A stretch of DNA of 64,000 bases from Hymenoscyphus infarciens (GCA_001414345.1 LLCB01000027.1:186001-250000), one strand, 5' to 3'. Counted from the stretch's first letter, positions 46,901 through 57,790 are shown. A program made the numbers and translations. The notes: generated from the sequence alone by a model not told the origin.

Positions 46901-47799
46901 GCACCACGGGCATGCCGATTTAACCGAGCCCCGACCCTTAGAAGGGCTAGTTATACCGGTTATGACTAGCCCTCCTAAAAGCTATATGACTCGTTTAGAG
47001 CGTTATAACGCAGTAGCTACCAGATAGCCTCGCGGCAGCTAGCTATACGCTGAATTGCCTAAGCGCCTAAAATAAGAAACCCTAAGAATAAAGATATAAT
47101 AGAAGACACGTATAGCTAGAAGCTTTCTAGATAGACTATAGTATAAAATTAGAATAGTAAATATAAGTATAAAATACCTAGTAAGTAGACTTTTATTTTT
47201 AATAAACTAATAAGTCTAAAAGAAACAATTAAATAAATAAATAAGACATATATATTCTTTATACTTTTTTAACGTTATTAGACTAATAAGTCTAAAATAA
47301 TTGATTAAATAAATTAAATATATATATACTCAATACTTTTTAGCTTTTAAAAGACTAATAAATTTTTATCTTTTAGTCTTTATTAAACTAAGAAGTCTTA
47401 AATAATTATATAATTAACTAATATATATATTCTCGATACTTTTTAGTCTTTAATAGACTAATAAGTCTAAAATAATTAATAAAATTAATATTTTCTTGAT
47501 ACTTTTTAAATATTAAAAGACTAATAACACTTCTTAATTAAGCTCTAGCTATCTACGTATCTATATATAGCGATGTCGTAGCTATACCACTGCTAGCATC
47601 TTTGGCGGTTATTTTACAGCTATGTTGCCAGCTAAAGTTCTTTCTATTATATACTCTAAACGTTCGCTATAACATCCTAAACCACGCTGAGTTGTAACGC
47701 TTTAGCCGAGCGATATAGCCCTTAGGACCGTTTTTCATTTTCAGTGAGATTGGCGGTCGGGAAACTTGTGTTTCTCGTCCTAAAAGCACCACGGGCATG
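46901..47799. mobile_element. AT-rich insertion bracketed by a 14-bp direct repeat
   Basis: GCACCACGGGCATG occurs at 46901-46914 and 47786-47799, in the same orientation, flanking 871 bases of largely AT-rich DNA. Just inside lie inverted arms, 46974-47013 and 47690-47729. They share CCTAA, GCTATAT, CTCG, AGCGTTA, AAC and CAG in order, differing mostly by transitions. A near-perfect palindrome, AGGGCTAGTTATACC and its mirror, sits at 46943-46973. The direct repeat could be a target duplication. Its length (14) fits retro-type insertion better than most DNA transposons, so the class is left open. Confidence 0.5.
47200..47530. repeat. Degenerate AT-rich tandem repeat
   Basis: Four diverged units of roughly 75-100 bases. 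Each begins ACTAATAAGTCTAAA or a close variant, continues with AATTAATTAAAT-like sequence and ends with GATACTTTTTAGTCTTT or similar. Units begin near 47206, 47281, 47364 and 47456. The array lies inside the insertion above. Confidence 0.55.
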
Positions 47800-48636
47800 T
47801 TCAGCTTGTCAGGTAGTCTAAAAATCTTGACATGATTGGCACCAGATATTCGATGATAAAAGACCCTGGCATCCTCTATCGTTGGGTGTTTTGAGGCTCA
47901 AATTCTTGGAAACTGGGTTCATCACTTTGGTTCTACGTACACCTACTTTATGTTGGAAGTCCAAGAATAATTGACCTGACTTGATTGGCTTGGGATACTG
48001 AACGGTATCAAAGTTTGGTCATCAGAATCCGATCGCACAATCATTTTCATCGCGAGCCGTAATCGTTTACTTGGGTGTACTTGTATATGAGACTATGACT
48101 TAGTAGATTGAGGGAGAGACGATTTGATTACCTTGCTTCAGCAAAGATCGTGGATATGCTAGAATTGTAACGGAAGCGAGTTGATCCTGCGAAAGTTATG
48201 AATCCACTTTTGGTGATAACTTGGTAGTCGAACGCTTCACTTTTAGGGGTCGAATTCGAATTGCGTGGTTGTTTGGCTTGGTCTCTGGTCGGTACGCGGT
48301 GTATGTGAAAGAGCCCACTGGTTAATTTTGAGAATCCGAAATCCACCCTTGGAAGTAGCGTCAGGTGTCCGCTTAGAACCGTATCTATCGATGGTTCGGA
48401 ATGTGGCAGGAAATTTAGTAGTGGAATTCTCTAAGGAGATGTTATCCCTAAAGATTAAAGGAAGTGTCGATGGAGGTGGTTAGAAACGAGTTGCGGTTGC
48501 GGCCTGTTTTTGAAATAGCAACTCGAATAGCGTGGGTACGCTACCGGGAGACTCATAACTAAAAAATAGACCATCGTTTGCCGGAACGGGGGAATGCTGA
48601 TCCACATAGTGACTTAAACTGGGTAATGTGAACTCT
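47800..48636. other. Normal-composition spacer between two AT-rich blocks
   Basis: Composition is clearly less AT-rich than on either side, but no open frame resembles a protein family. Frames at 48128-48346 (minus) and 48265-48483 (plus) overlap and neither is called. Confidence 0.4.
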
Positions 48637-49500
48637 GTACAGTGAGTTGCGAGTTAAGCTTCCCTTTTGACGATATTTAGATTTCTTTTTTTACCTAGAC
48701 ACTCTTTCTCTCTTTACTTAATAATAACATATATTATTATATCCTCGAGAACAGCTAATAAGAGCTCTATACTCTCTTTCTTACTCTATAAACTTTTTAA
48801 GAAGAAAACAGATACTTAGATAAATCTTTTATAGTTTTAGCAGAATTATAGAGGTGTGAAAATTTTTCTTACGAAAAGAGGGTTTTTAGTTTATTCTTAG
48901 TATACTTACTTAGATATAGTTATAAATAGAGAGGAGATATAAGAAGATATAGTAGTTCTTTCTAGCTAGGTCTTATATCTTAAAGAGTACTTTAGTTTTC
49001 TATTTTCTTAAATAAATAAGAGAGGAGAGGAAATTCTAAAAACGTATAGTTTATAAAATATTATTAAAAGAGAAGCTTAACTCGTAACTTACTATAGGTC
49101 TTAGAAGCGGATTAATCGACTAAGATGTTTTTCTTAATAGAGGGCTATATTACTAATAAGTCTATATTAGACCTAGAGATTTATCTAAAGAAAGAGCTTA
49201 AGTTATAAGTAGTAGGATTTCTCGTTTCCTATAATAAGTTAAACTTATAAGCTTAAACGTTAAGTAGAGTTATAACTTTAGTAACTTCTATATCTATTAG
49301 ATTAAGATCGAGTATTAGTATATCTTACTTTTTAAGAGCTATATTTAGAATTATCTCTTAATTAGATATCCTTTTAGTATATAAAAGTCTTCTTTCTAGT
49401 ACTTAATAAATATATACTCTTAATAAAAGTTAGATAAGAAGGTATATATTTTAATATATATACTTATAAGATTAAAAGGAAACGACTAGTAAAAGTAGTA
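48637..49500. repeat. AT-rich island with internal inverted repeat, RIP-like
   Basis: About 860 bases of strongly AT-biased, stop-filled DNA. The left edge (48637-48670) contains GAGTTGCGAGTTAAGCTTCC. A mirror copy at 49065-49097 reads, inverted, AGTTACGAGTTAAGCTTCTC. The differences between the arms are G-to-A or C-to-T, the RIP direction, with the internal arm the more mutated. No element class can be assigned. Confidence 0.55.
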
Positions 49501-50873
49501 AAACATTTCGGAATGTAGGCTGAGGTGGAGAGTTGGGAAGCGAGAAAGTCGCTATGTCGGGCGAAATCAGCTAATAAAGTAAGCGAATTGCTTTGCTAGT
49601 AGCCTTAGAATAATCACAACCTATGTATAACCACCTAGGACCCTGTACTAGGTTTAGAATAGAAATGATGTCTTTGCCTGTGGGGGAGGTATCAGTTATT
49701 CGTGGGATCGCTTTCTAGGAGACGTTGAGATTTCTGACGTCAGCTAAATAGTTTTGCCTACCTTGGTAGTACACTAATTAGCGAACGAAGAAGTTTGCCG
49801 TGGTAAGGAAATTCTCCCAATCATGCCTCGAGCTCTGTCTGTAGGCTCCTAAGTGAACAGCGTAGTGGTGCTGAGATATAGTTTTCCAGTTTTTAAATAG
49901 AAAAATCCATATCGCGAGATTTCTTTTTACCTTCTTCGGCAATCTTTGTTCCCAACATGGGGGGGGGTAATGAAATTATCCAATAGAAAGCCAGAAGCTA
50001 ACAGATTAGTACTAGATCTCAAAACGTTTTCTGGAAAGAAATGTACACCACTACCGAAGGAGCATAGCCAAATATCGCTATCATCTCCCTGACAAGCCTT
50101 TTGTTGTCGGTTATGCCCACCCAATTGGGTGGATCATCAAGAAGTCTTAGATGGCAACACGTTCTCACCCGTTACTAGGTAGAGACAAAAACCCAGAAAA
50201 AGAAGAAGAAGAAAAGAAAAGATTTGATAAGTGACTGACAATTCTCAGCTACAGAAGAGCTTACCCATCCTCGCTTATCACACAATACAGCCGCCATCAA
50301 ACAAGATCTCGAAGTCGCAGTTGCCCTTGAAGAGACCAGGTCCGCAACATCCCAAATCAGAGAAAGTGGGATTGGTGAATCGTAGTGAAGCAACATACAA
50401 GATAGGAGAGAATTAGTGCATTCTTGATATAGGAGCAAGTCAGTGACGGAAATCTAAGCTTCTATGGGAGTGACTACAATAAATAGTACAAATTTGACTT
50501 GCTACTGAAAGGGGTGCTGTAGCGAGTCATAACATGCTTGGTGATATAAGAAGGTCTTGGGTGACCAGAGAAAGATGTCTTGAATACGAACTTTAAGCTG
50601 CACAGGAAATACCGCTTTCTGTGAATGCTCTCTCAATCAAGTTTCAAGGTTCTTACTCATGTTCCAGTGCGCAAACACAATCACTTCAAAGTCGAGTGAA
50701 TGAAGTGAAGCTTTGTAAACAACCTTCATTGGTCATTGACTAGGCTCCCTCTGGTTACATTAAAGGTCCAAATTATTCACCAACAAATGCGTGGACCAAG
50801 AGACAAAGTTCCCATCTTGCACCACCACCGATACACACTCTCAACTTCCATCCACCGCAACCCAACATCCACG
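49501..50873. other. Gene-free stretch upstream of the Cys-rich gene
   Basis: It includes an A/G-rich run at 50187-50223. Frames at 49927-50124 and 50175-50438 have no recognised domain. The last 130 bases are CACCACC/CAACA-rich and probably the leader of the next gene. Confidence 0.45.
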
Positions 50874-51683
50874 ATGGTCCAACAAGACACACCTACCGAG
50901 CAAGACACACCTACCGAGCAAGACACACCTACCGAGCAAGACTCACCTACCGAAAAGTGCCCATCCCCAGATCCAAGCAACCCAGCTTCCTCACGAAGAA
51001 ACAGCCAAACGAAAGAAACCACAACCCGCCACCGCAAAAGAGTCCCAAGCATAACAACCCGCCACCCACGCCCATCGCTAAAAAGCCTCCTCTCGCCCAA
51101 ACACCCCTTACCAAATACCATCCTCCCCTCCCCACGAAACGACGCCTTACCCGCACCACCCCCTCTCCCAAACTTGCCCCTCCCCGCGCTCCCAGAATTC
51201 AGCTACCTCTCCCCGCTAAGGAAGGTACTCCCGCCCTTACCCACGCAACCAGCAACACACACGAGGCCAAGAGGTTTAGCAGCGGTATGGAAATGTTTCC
51301 CCTGCGGTCGCAACCTGCCCTACATGGGCGTGCCACCGGGACCCTTGCCCAAATGCTGCGCAGAGGAGATGCAAGCACCAGAAGGCTGCAACCTGCGGGT
51401 CTGCGAGCTTTGCCACTATCAGGAGATCAAGATGCATGTCGTGAGTGATTATCGGTGTCCGACGAAGCGGAGGGGAACCCCGAGTGCGCTTTGCTCGGGC
51501 TATTACGTGGAGAAGGAGGAGGGGTGTGGGGGGTGGATGGTTCATAGTTGGCGGATGGGGGGTGCGTGGGATGATGAGGATGGGGATTTGGAGGAGGGGA
51601 TGGGGGATTTGGTTGAGGTTACTGAGCAGTTGAGTGGGAGCCTTTTGGACAGGAGGAGATTGTTTGGGGCGGAGGCGAAATAG
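50874..51683 (+). CDS. Cys-rich protein of unknown function with DTPTEQ repeats
   Basis: Single exon, 269 aa from the ATG at 50874; an in-frame ATG at 50787 is an alternative start. Residues about 4-27 are four near-identical copies of a six-residue DTPTEQ unit. A long Pro/Ser/Arg-rich low-complexity segment follows to about residue 130. The C-terminal half is structured-looking. From WKCFPCGRNLP onward it carries CxxC, CC, a single Cys, CxxC (VCELCHY) and three more Cys before an acidic tail. The paired Cys suggest a zinc-ribbon or RING-like metal site; no known signature fits. There is no signal peptide, so a secreted effector is not supported. It stands alone in the repeat-rich zone. Confidence 0.55.
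   Translation: MVQQDTPTEQDTPTEQDTPTEQDSPTEKCPSPDPSNPASSRRNSQTKETTTRHRKRVPSITTRHPRPSLKSLLSPKHPLPNTILPSPRNDALPAPPPLPNLPLPALPEFSYLSPLRKVLPPLPTQPATHTRPRGLAAVWKCFPCGRNLPYMGVPPGPLPKCCAEEMQAPEGCNLRVCELCHYQEIKMHVVSDYRCPTKRRGTPSALCSGYYVEKEEGCGGWMVHSWRMGGAWDDEDGDLEEGMGDLVEVTEQLSGSLLDRRRLFGAEAK
50883..50954 (+). repeat. 18-bp coding minisatellite, four units
   Basis: Four contiguous 18-bp units, CAAGACACACCTACCGAG, the first three identical and the fourth with two changes. They encode the DTPTEQ repeats of the Cys-rich protein and keep its frame, so copy-number changes would alter repeat length without breaking the gene. Confidence 0.85.
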
Positions 51684-51846
51684 AGGAGGGGAAGGGACGA
51701 ACCGGGAGGCGAGGTCATAGGAAATGGCCTCTTGGAGTCTTCTCTGATGGGTAGAGAACCGGAATATAATGCTCCTATTTCTTTCAGAAGACAAGTTCTA
51801 GACTTAGAGGGGGCTCGCTTAATGTAGGCTAGACTTGTAGAAGGTT

Positions 51847-52064
51847 CCACCAGGGGCTGCAGGAATTCGTGACTGTATTCTCGAAGTACTTGCACTTCTA
51901 TAATTGTTCTAACTCCTTTAGAACAATAAACATATTAAAATCTTAATTATTTAAGCCTTTTAGGATAATATAAACGATTTCTTAAGTCTCGGATAAACAA
52001 TAGAAGGAGTAGTAGAGAGTTGGTTAACTATTCGCTAGTCACGAATTCCTGCATCCCCTCGTGG
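51847..52064. mobile_element. MITE-like element, CCAC family, copy B (218 bp)
   Basis: Inverted ends: left CCACCAGGGGCTGCAGGAAT then TCGTGACT; right, read inward, CCACGAGGGGATGCAGGAAT then TCGTGACT. They match over 28 bases with two differences. The interior is AT-rich and non-coding. The flanking dinucleotide is TT on both sides. The ends match those of the element at 43502-43667, so this is a family with at least two members in the window. Confidence 0.65.
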
Positions 52065-52471
52065 TTCCTCATTGGTTGCTTTTGATTCCCTCTCCTTTGC
52101 GAATACATTTCTTTTCCGAGCCCTCATTCTTATTACCCCCTAATATATATAACAGTGCTCCTTCTGCGAGGTGTGGTGTGGTATTCCTTTTTCCTTTTTC
52201 TGAATGTTGTCTTTAAGGAAGGGGACATACTCCCAAGTCCAAAATTTTTCCATCCTGAGATATTTTTCTTATAACCGTCAGAAAACAATGAACCAGACAC
52301 CAGCAAAAGATAAGCCGACTTTACGCAAGTTTCAGAAGTTCTTCCCTACAAGGTTTTTTTTTGTATGAATTTTTGGTCGATTGGCTTCTCAAGTGGGGGA
52401 AATCTTTGAAGACATCGCGAGGATTAACAAACTTGTTGCTAAACCTAAAACCTAGGCATCGAGAAAGTATA
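52065..52471. other. Spacer between two short inverted-repeat elements
   Basis: T-rich, with no open frame worth calling. It contains a run of T near 52353-52361. Nothing else is recognised. Confidence 0.4.
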
Positions 52472-52473
52472 TA

Positions 52474-52862
52474 CAGCCTCTAGTAGTAATAGGCAGGCAA
52501 GGAAGTAAGGCTTTCTACAAGTGCGTTACAAGGTACTTTACAAGGTACTTCGTCCCAGGCCTAAAAAATACAACAGAAGCGAAAGGAACCCCCCCCATGA
52601 AAATCGGCCAAAAACCCCGGTAGCCCACAAAATCCGTAGTAATTGTTATGGCTGGGACGAAGTATTTTGTATACGATTTGCTCGATTCCACGGATTCAGG
52701 GATTATCCCGTCTACTCCTCCAAGAGGCTAAATCCTTGGGATTGATCAAATCGTATACAAAATATCTTACAAAATACCTTGCAAAATACCTCACAAAATA
52801 CAATACAATGCACTAGTAGTGGCCCTTACGTCCAGCCTCTTACTTCGTACTAGGAGAGGCTG
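52474..52862. mobile_element. TA-flanked inverted-repeat element (389 bp), Tc1/mariner-like MITE
   Basis: CAGCCTC at the left edge is mirrored by GAGGCTG at the right edge, each flanked by TA, as in Tc1/mariner insertions. Similarity between the two arms continues with gaps for about 90 bases. Both carry runs of a CAAGGTACTTT / AAAATACCTTG unit, two or more on each side. An inner perfect inverted repeat, TTTTGTATACGATTTG, lies at 52666-52681 and 52746-52761. There is no coding capacity. The arms are diverged, so this is an old copy or a nested structure. Confidence 0.5.
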
Positions 52863-52864
52863 TA

Positions 52865-53223
52865 TCTACAGCAGACCTTCCAGAACATCCTGCCACAATT
52901 CTCAATTCCCAATCTCAAGACCAGCCTCGGCACCATGCAACTTCGGACGTCACAAGAGGGGTCAGCGGGGTAATACCCTGTGGACGGTGGTGCTGAAACC
53001 GCAGAAACCGCAGAAATCCCGGGATAGATCCTCGCAATGCGAGTGACAGCTATAGTACCTTCATCCCCCCAAAACCCCCTATCCTATCCTCACCTCACCT
53101 CTCCTAAACCTCCACCTCCCCTCCAACATTTCCCTCCAACTCTTCCTCTCCTCCCCAAATCTTCCTCCCAAAAATCACACACACACATACCCATACACAT
53201 ACACACACACAAACCCCCCAACA
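52865..53223 (+). promoter_or_regulatory. Hydrolase promoter and leader region
   Basis: The last 180 bases before the ATG are C-rich, with CCTCCACCTCCCC runs and a CACACACA/CATACACA microsatellite at 53178-53212. Such C-rich leaders are common just before fungal start codons. No specific factor site was assigned. Confidence 0.4.
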
Positions 53224-54291
53224 ATGGCCTCAACAACAACCCTCCAAGTCCCCCACCTAGGCGGCACAACCGCAGGATACACCCTCTCCCCCGCAACCCA
53301 CGACGCCACCAAACCAACGGTGCTCCTCATCAACTCGATGTGCACCACCTCGTCGCTCTACCAGACCCAATTCGCGGACCCCCAACTCACCCACGCCATG
53401 AACCTGCTGGCCGTGGAGCCCCTCGGCCACGGCGCGACGAGCTGTCCCGTCGAGAACTTCACGTATTGGGACTCGGCCATGGTGGCGTTGCAGGTTCTGG
53501 ACGCGTTGGGCATTGACAAGGTGTTTCTGCTGGGGACGAGTCAGGGGGGATGGGTGGTGATGAGGGTGGCTATTTTGGCGCCGGAGAGGGTATGTTGTTT
53601 TCCTTTTTTTTCCTTTTTTTTTCCTTTTTTTATTTTTAAAAGGGGGGTGGGTTCTAGTTGGTGTGGTTTTGGGCGCGAGGCTAATTATTGTTTGTGTCGG
53701 ATTTGCAGATTCTGGGGGTTATGCCACTGGGCACCTCGATGGACTATGAATCCTCCGACTCGAGAACCAAAGGTTGCTGGGATCCGGCTCCGGCTTTGAC
53801 GCCGTTTGTGGAGAAATGGACCAGTGCTACCGAGACACCGGATTTTCTCGTGGACGATGTGTGGTGTGGGATGGTTGGGGGGATCGGATTCGGCGCCAGT
53901 GGGACACCGGAATTGAGCGCCTTCTGGACCAAGACGCTGAAGGAGGTATATAAAGGGGACGAGGGGAGGAGAAAGGCCCGGATGGCAGTGATATGTCTTT
54001 TGTCGAGAGATGGACTCCTGTTGCGACTGGGAAGTGTGACATGTCCTGTTCACTGGCTGCAGGTACGTTGAGAGATCTTTGGCTTGTTGGAAGCCCAATT
54101 GTTAACCCACGGATTAGGGAACGGAAGATGTTCCTTACGGAACGACGGTTCAACACGAACAAATCAAACTGTTCACCTCCTCCAAGGATGCCAAGGTCGT
54201 GATGGTTGAAGGCGGAGCTCATTATCTCAATGCGACGCATCCCGTCGAGGTCAACGCTGCTCTGTTGGAAATGGTTAACAAGTATAAATAG
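53224..54291 (+). CDS. Alpha/beta hydrolase
   Basis: Three exons join in phase: 53224-53589, 53709-54062 and 54118-54291, giving 297 aa. The fold is clear: an early strand VLLINSM, then GTSQGG with nucleophile Ser106 (GxSxG elbow). Asp244 in GTEDVP is the likely acid and His275 in GGAHYLN the likely base. Substrate is unknown; the closest general class is the small esterase/hydrolase group that includes epoxide-hydrolase-like and 3-oxoadipate enol-lactonase-like enzymes. There is no signal peptide, so it is probably cytosolic. Introns are 119 and 55 nt. Coding GC is higher than in the genes on the left. It is convergent with the rhodopsin-like gene. Confidence 0.9.
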
Positions 54292-54820
54292 ATTCTGTTG
54301 TCACATAGATGGAGAGTAGAGTAGAGCGTATGTATAATTTATTTATTCTCTGGTAGTGCCGTTGAACCCTCAGACTTGAATTCTTAGCTGCCGTTGAGGG
54401 TGGAGGGAAGGAAGGTCTTGGCACACTTTGACACCTGGCGGGACGTCCCGACCCCAAACCCAAACCAAACCCCTCTTTAGTAGGTAAGTACGACACCTGC
54501 TAATAGACGGTACTCCCCCCCTTAATTAAATGTTATTTCTGACAGTTAAATGTTATCTCTGACAGCTGGGAACCTTGGGAACTTTAAAATTGTGCGGCTG
54601 TTACACCAAGAAGAGAAGGTTTAGGTTTAACATTTATTTAGTGAGGGGTGGGAGGAGTAAAAGACGGTACATCATTGATGAATGAAGCTTGAAGCTTTAG
54701 CGATTCCTTTCGACTTGAAAAATAAAATACAGTACATTATTCGTAACTATTTTTACATTACCCCCAATTTTAAACCCCCAATCCCATCCGTCCCAGTTCC
54801 TTTATCCCCCCCCCCCCTCC
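54292..54820. other. Intergenic between convergent genes
   Basis: It contains a two-copy tandem of about 21 bases, TTAAATGTTATTTCTGACAG, at 54527-54566, and a C-run at 54808-54818. It should hold both 3' UTRs. Confidence 0.45.
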
Positions 54821-56179
54821 TTATCTCCTCCCCTCGGTCGTCACCTGCGTAAAGTCCTTATGCACCGCAATACTGTTTAGCGGAACCTCATCAGTACTGT
54901 AGCTGTCCGTCCCCCTCCCGCTGACATTCGCCGTCGTATACGCCCCATGCGTCGGTCGCAAGTCGTCATCGACCGGCGTGCGACTCCCCTCGGGAGTAAC
55001 ATATTTCGAGTCATCCGGGAGATAGTGAAAAGCTCCTTGACTATGTCGCTTCCCACCACCATGGTGTCCCGAAACGGCATCTGGGATGTGGCGTCCGTTG
55101 CTGGACAGGCCGCTCTTGGAAACGTTGTTGGATCCCAGCAGCGTGGGTGATGGCGCTCTCATGCCGCACTTTCGGCCGATGAATTGGAAGGCCGGCCCCA
55201 TGGTGGGGAGACAGGCGCTGACGATGCCGGCCGACATTTCGATGGCGGTCCAGCCGACGGTGCGGGCGAGGGTGTAGGTCGGGTCGGTGGCGCTGTAGGA
55301 GAAGAGGACGGAGAAGCGGTAGGCCGAGGCGAAGATGACGAAGCTGCCGAGACCGAACGCACACGTGATGGCAATCTTCTCTGTCGTTTTGAGATGCAAC
55401 TTCCACACCTGCGGGATGGGCAGGATCAAGGTGGCCAAGTCACTGACGATGGTCGAGAGGGCATTCGCGATCCAGGTTCCCACTTGATTGATACACCTCC
55501 CCGGTAGCTCCGGATACCACAGTTTCTGAACCGGCACGCAGATGAAGATGAACACTGCGACGGATTAGCATATGCTGCTACCTTTCGCCGAAGCAGAGAG
55601 CTTTTAAGAAGGGGGGGGGGGGAACAAAAGCAAAGGGGGGAAAGAAAGTGGCATACAGAACGTGACGCAAATCACCCACGCAATGATAAAAGACCCAATG
55701 ATATACGCCCACTTCTTAAAGTAGGGGAAGCGAAAGATGCGATAATACATCATCAACAGACTCAATTTGGTCCAGACGAGATTGAAAGCATACAGCACCT
55801 CGGCGGCCACCAGGAGTTTGGCCATGAGCACGATCTTGGGAAGGGGAACAGCGTCGGCGTGTAACCCCATCCCGCAGGAAATCATGCCAAAGATGAAGCC
55901 CACCACGACGAGATTCCAGGCCTGTGGGTGATTGGGCGTCAGCGTCAGTTTAGAGAATCCAATCCCTCGAGCGAGGGGCCGTGAGAGGCCGTGAGAGGCC
56001 GGCCTTGGAGAGGAAATAAGTACCATAGACCATAGTATCATCCAGTCATCCCACCACAGAGGCTGCCTCTTTGCATATCTCGACAGCAATCTCAGAGCCA
56101 CCGACACGGCCGCCAGAATCGTAACGGCAATGACGGTCTGCGTCGTCCAAGGCTGTAAATCAGGAGCCTCGGGAACCAT
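54821..56179 (-). CDS. Rhodopsin-like seven-helix membrane protein (SAT/PTH11-related family)
   Basis: Three exons join in phase: 56179-56024, 55921-55657 and 55554-54821, giving 384 aa. The first 270 residues form about seven membrane helices. Family marks are WWDDWMI after helix one, GMGLHADAVP in the first long loop, LVWTKLSLLMMYYRIF, and CVPVQKLWYPELPGRC before helix five. The pattern matches the fungal 'rhodopsin domain' family that includes satratoxin-cluster SAT proteins and PTH11-like receptors. There is no CFEM domain at the N-terminus. The C-terminal 110 residues are a soluble Ser/Gly/His-rich tail. Function in most members is unknown; sensing or transport is a guess. Both introns are 102 nt. 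Confidence 0.88.
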
Positions 56180-56804
56180 CTCGAGGTATGTGGTAGGAGT
56201 GGTAGTAGTGGTAGTAGTAGTAGTAGTAGTAGTAGTTGTAGTAGCTCTGTATATACGGTATATACGGTATGTAGCGTATATAGCCTAATAGCTTCTTCTT
56301 CACCTCTCCACGATCCCAAGGGGGGAAAAAAAAAAAGAGGGTAGAGATCAAATAAAAACCAACCCGAGAACCAGAATGCAACGTCGGGACAAGAAAGTAT
56401 AAATGCATGGACTGACCTTCGACCCTCCTCAGGGGAAAACATCAACACTCGAGATCGCTCACAGACCCCCATCTCCATCTTCCGATCGTCTCCATCGTCC
56501 ACCTAAAAGGAAGTTAGAGCGAAAGCAGCGGATCCACCAGAAGCGGTGGTTTTATGGGCCTCCCACTCCCGGCTCTGGACTCTCGCCAATGAAGGAGCCG
56601 ACCGATTCGGAACCAAACATGCATAAGGTCGCTACTGTAGGTACTGCACTGCACTCTCCGTACTGTATAGTACCTAGGTACGGAGTACTGCACCGGACCT
56701 CACATGGCAACCTGGAAAGTTCCAAACGCGAAGGTGACGAACGAGAAGCTCCTCTCCCCTCCTAGCTCCCGAATTCGAACCTCCATTTGGGGCATGAACC
56801 TACT

Positions 56805-56832
56805 CTAACCTAACCTAACCTAACCTAACCTA
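56805..56832. repeat. Interstitial CTAAC pentamer array
   Basis: Five and a half perfect copies of CTAAC. It resembles, but is one base shorter per unit than, the CCCTAA repeat of most filamentous fungal telomeres. It could be a plain microsatellite. Confidence 0.7.
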
Positions 56833-57630
56833 CAAACCTAACGACACAACCCGCATTTCCGCGAGATCCCAGCTGCGGCACAGCGTGTGTGGGGATGGAT
56901 GGATTCACTCTCAGATTCTCAATGGAAGCAGCTCAAGCAGCGCAGTGCTCACCCCACCACGCAGGCCTTTCCATTGGCCAACTCGTCTGAGAAAACTGGA
57001 GATGGAAGTGGAGATAGATGGATGGATACTTATCCTCTCCACAGGACGGGACCTGGAACCTTGAGTCCTTGACTTTGTGGTGTGAAGTCCAGATGAACTG
57101 AACTGAACTCTCTTGCTCGTAAACACCACCCAAAAAAAAAAGACCTTCTTCAAACTTACTTGATAAAGATGATACCAACGCTCACTTCAAAATAAAGACA
57201 GCAATAAAAAATGGAACAACAAAATGGAACAGCAATAAAAAAAAAACATCCTATATAAGGTACAATCTCCAAAAATCACGGCAAGTAACAGACGTACTTA
57301 AAAAATCTACCTAGCAAAAAACCTAGCAAAATCACTCACACGGTCGGTCACATCCCATTGGCAGCGGAAGAACCATTGCCGACCCGACGACCCAACCCGA
57401 CCCAAGCTGTCGTCTTTCAGCACCTGATCCTAGACTACCTAGGCTAGATTTCCAGATTGAACCTAGTACCAAGCTAGAACCGCCCTGAAAGGAAATCTCC
57501 ATCCTTCCTTCGGACCGGATCGGATCCGAGGGATTTGGATCGGAGGTATTTCTGAATTCGATAAACCTATAAACCTTGGAGATCTGAAACTGAACTGGAT
57601 AACTGGAGAACTATAGAAACTTGAAAACTT

Positions 57631-57662
57631 GAATACTTGAATACTTGAATACTTGAATACTT
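57631..57662. repeat. 8-bp tandem repeat GAATACTT, four copies
   Basis: Four perfect contiguous copies preceded by one diverged copy (GAAAACTT). It lies in otherwise unremarkable intergenic DNA. Confidence 0.8.
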
Positions 57663-57790
57663 CGTGGTTTCTCTAACTTTGGAGAAAGGTTGATTGATTG
57701 ATAGTATACGTATTCGCGTATTCGAGTATTTGATTAATTAATTTGTATAAAAATTCCATAAAGCCACAAAAAAACAGCAAAACTCTAACC

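Noticed and set aside
50787..50873. Earlier start of the Cys-rich protein at 50787
   Set aside because: In frame, but the encoded His/Ser-rich segment looks like leader and the ATG at 50874 has a better context; kept only as an alternative.
56195..56245. CRISPR-like or structured array in the GTA/GTAGTAGT run
   Set aside because: It is a plain trinucleotide microsatellite with no spacers; CRISPR arrays are not expected in a fungal nuclear genome.
56740..56800. tRNA gene on the minus strand, from a GGTTCGAATTC B-box-like word
   Set aside because: The flanking bases do not form a T-arm stem, and no acceptor or anticodon arm can be drawn.
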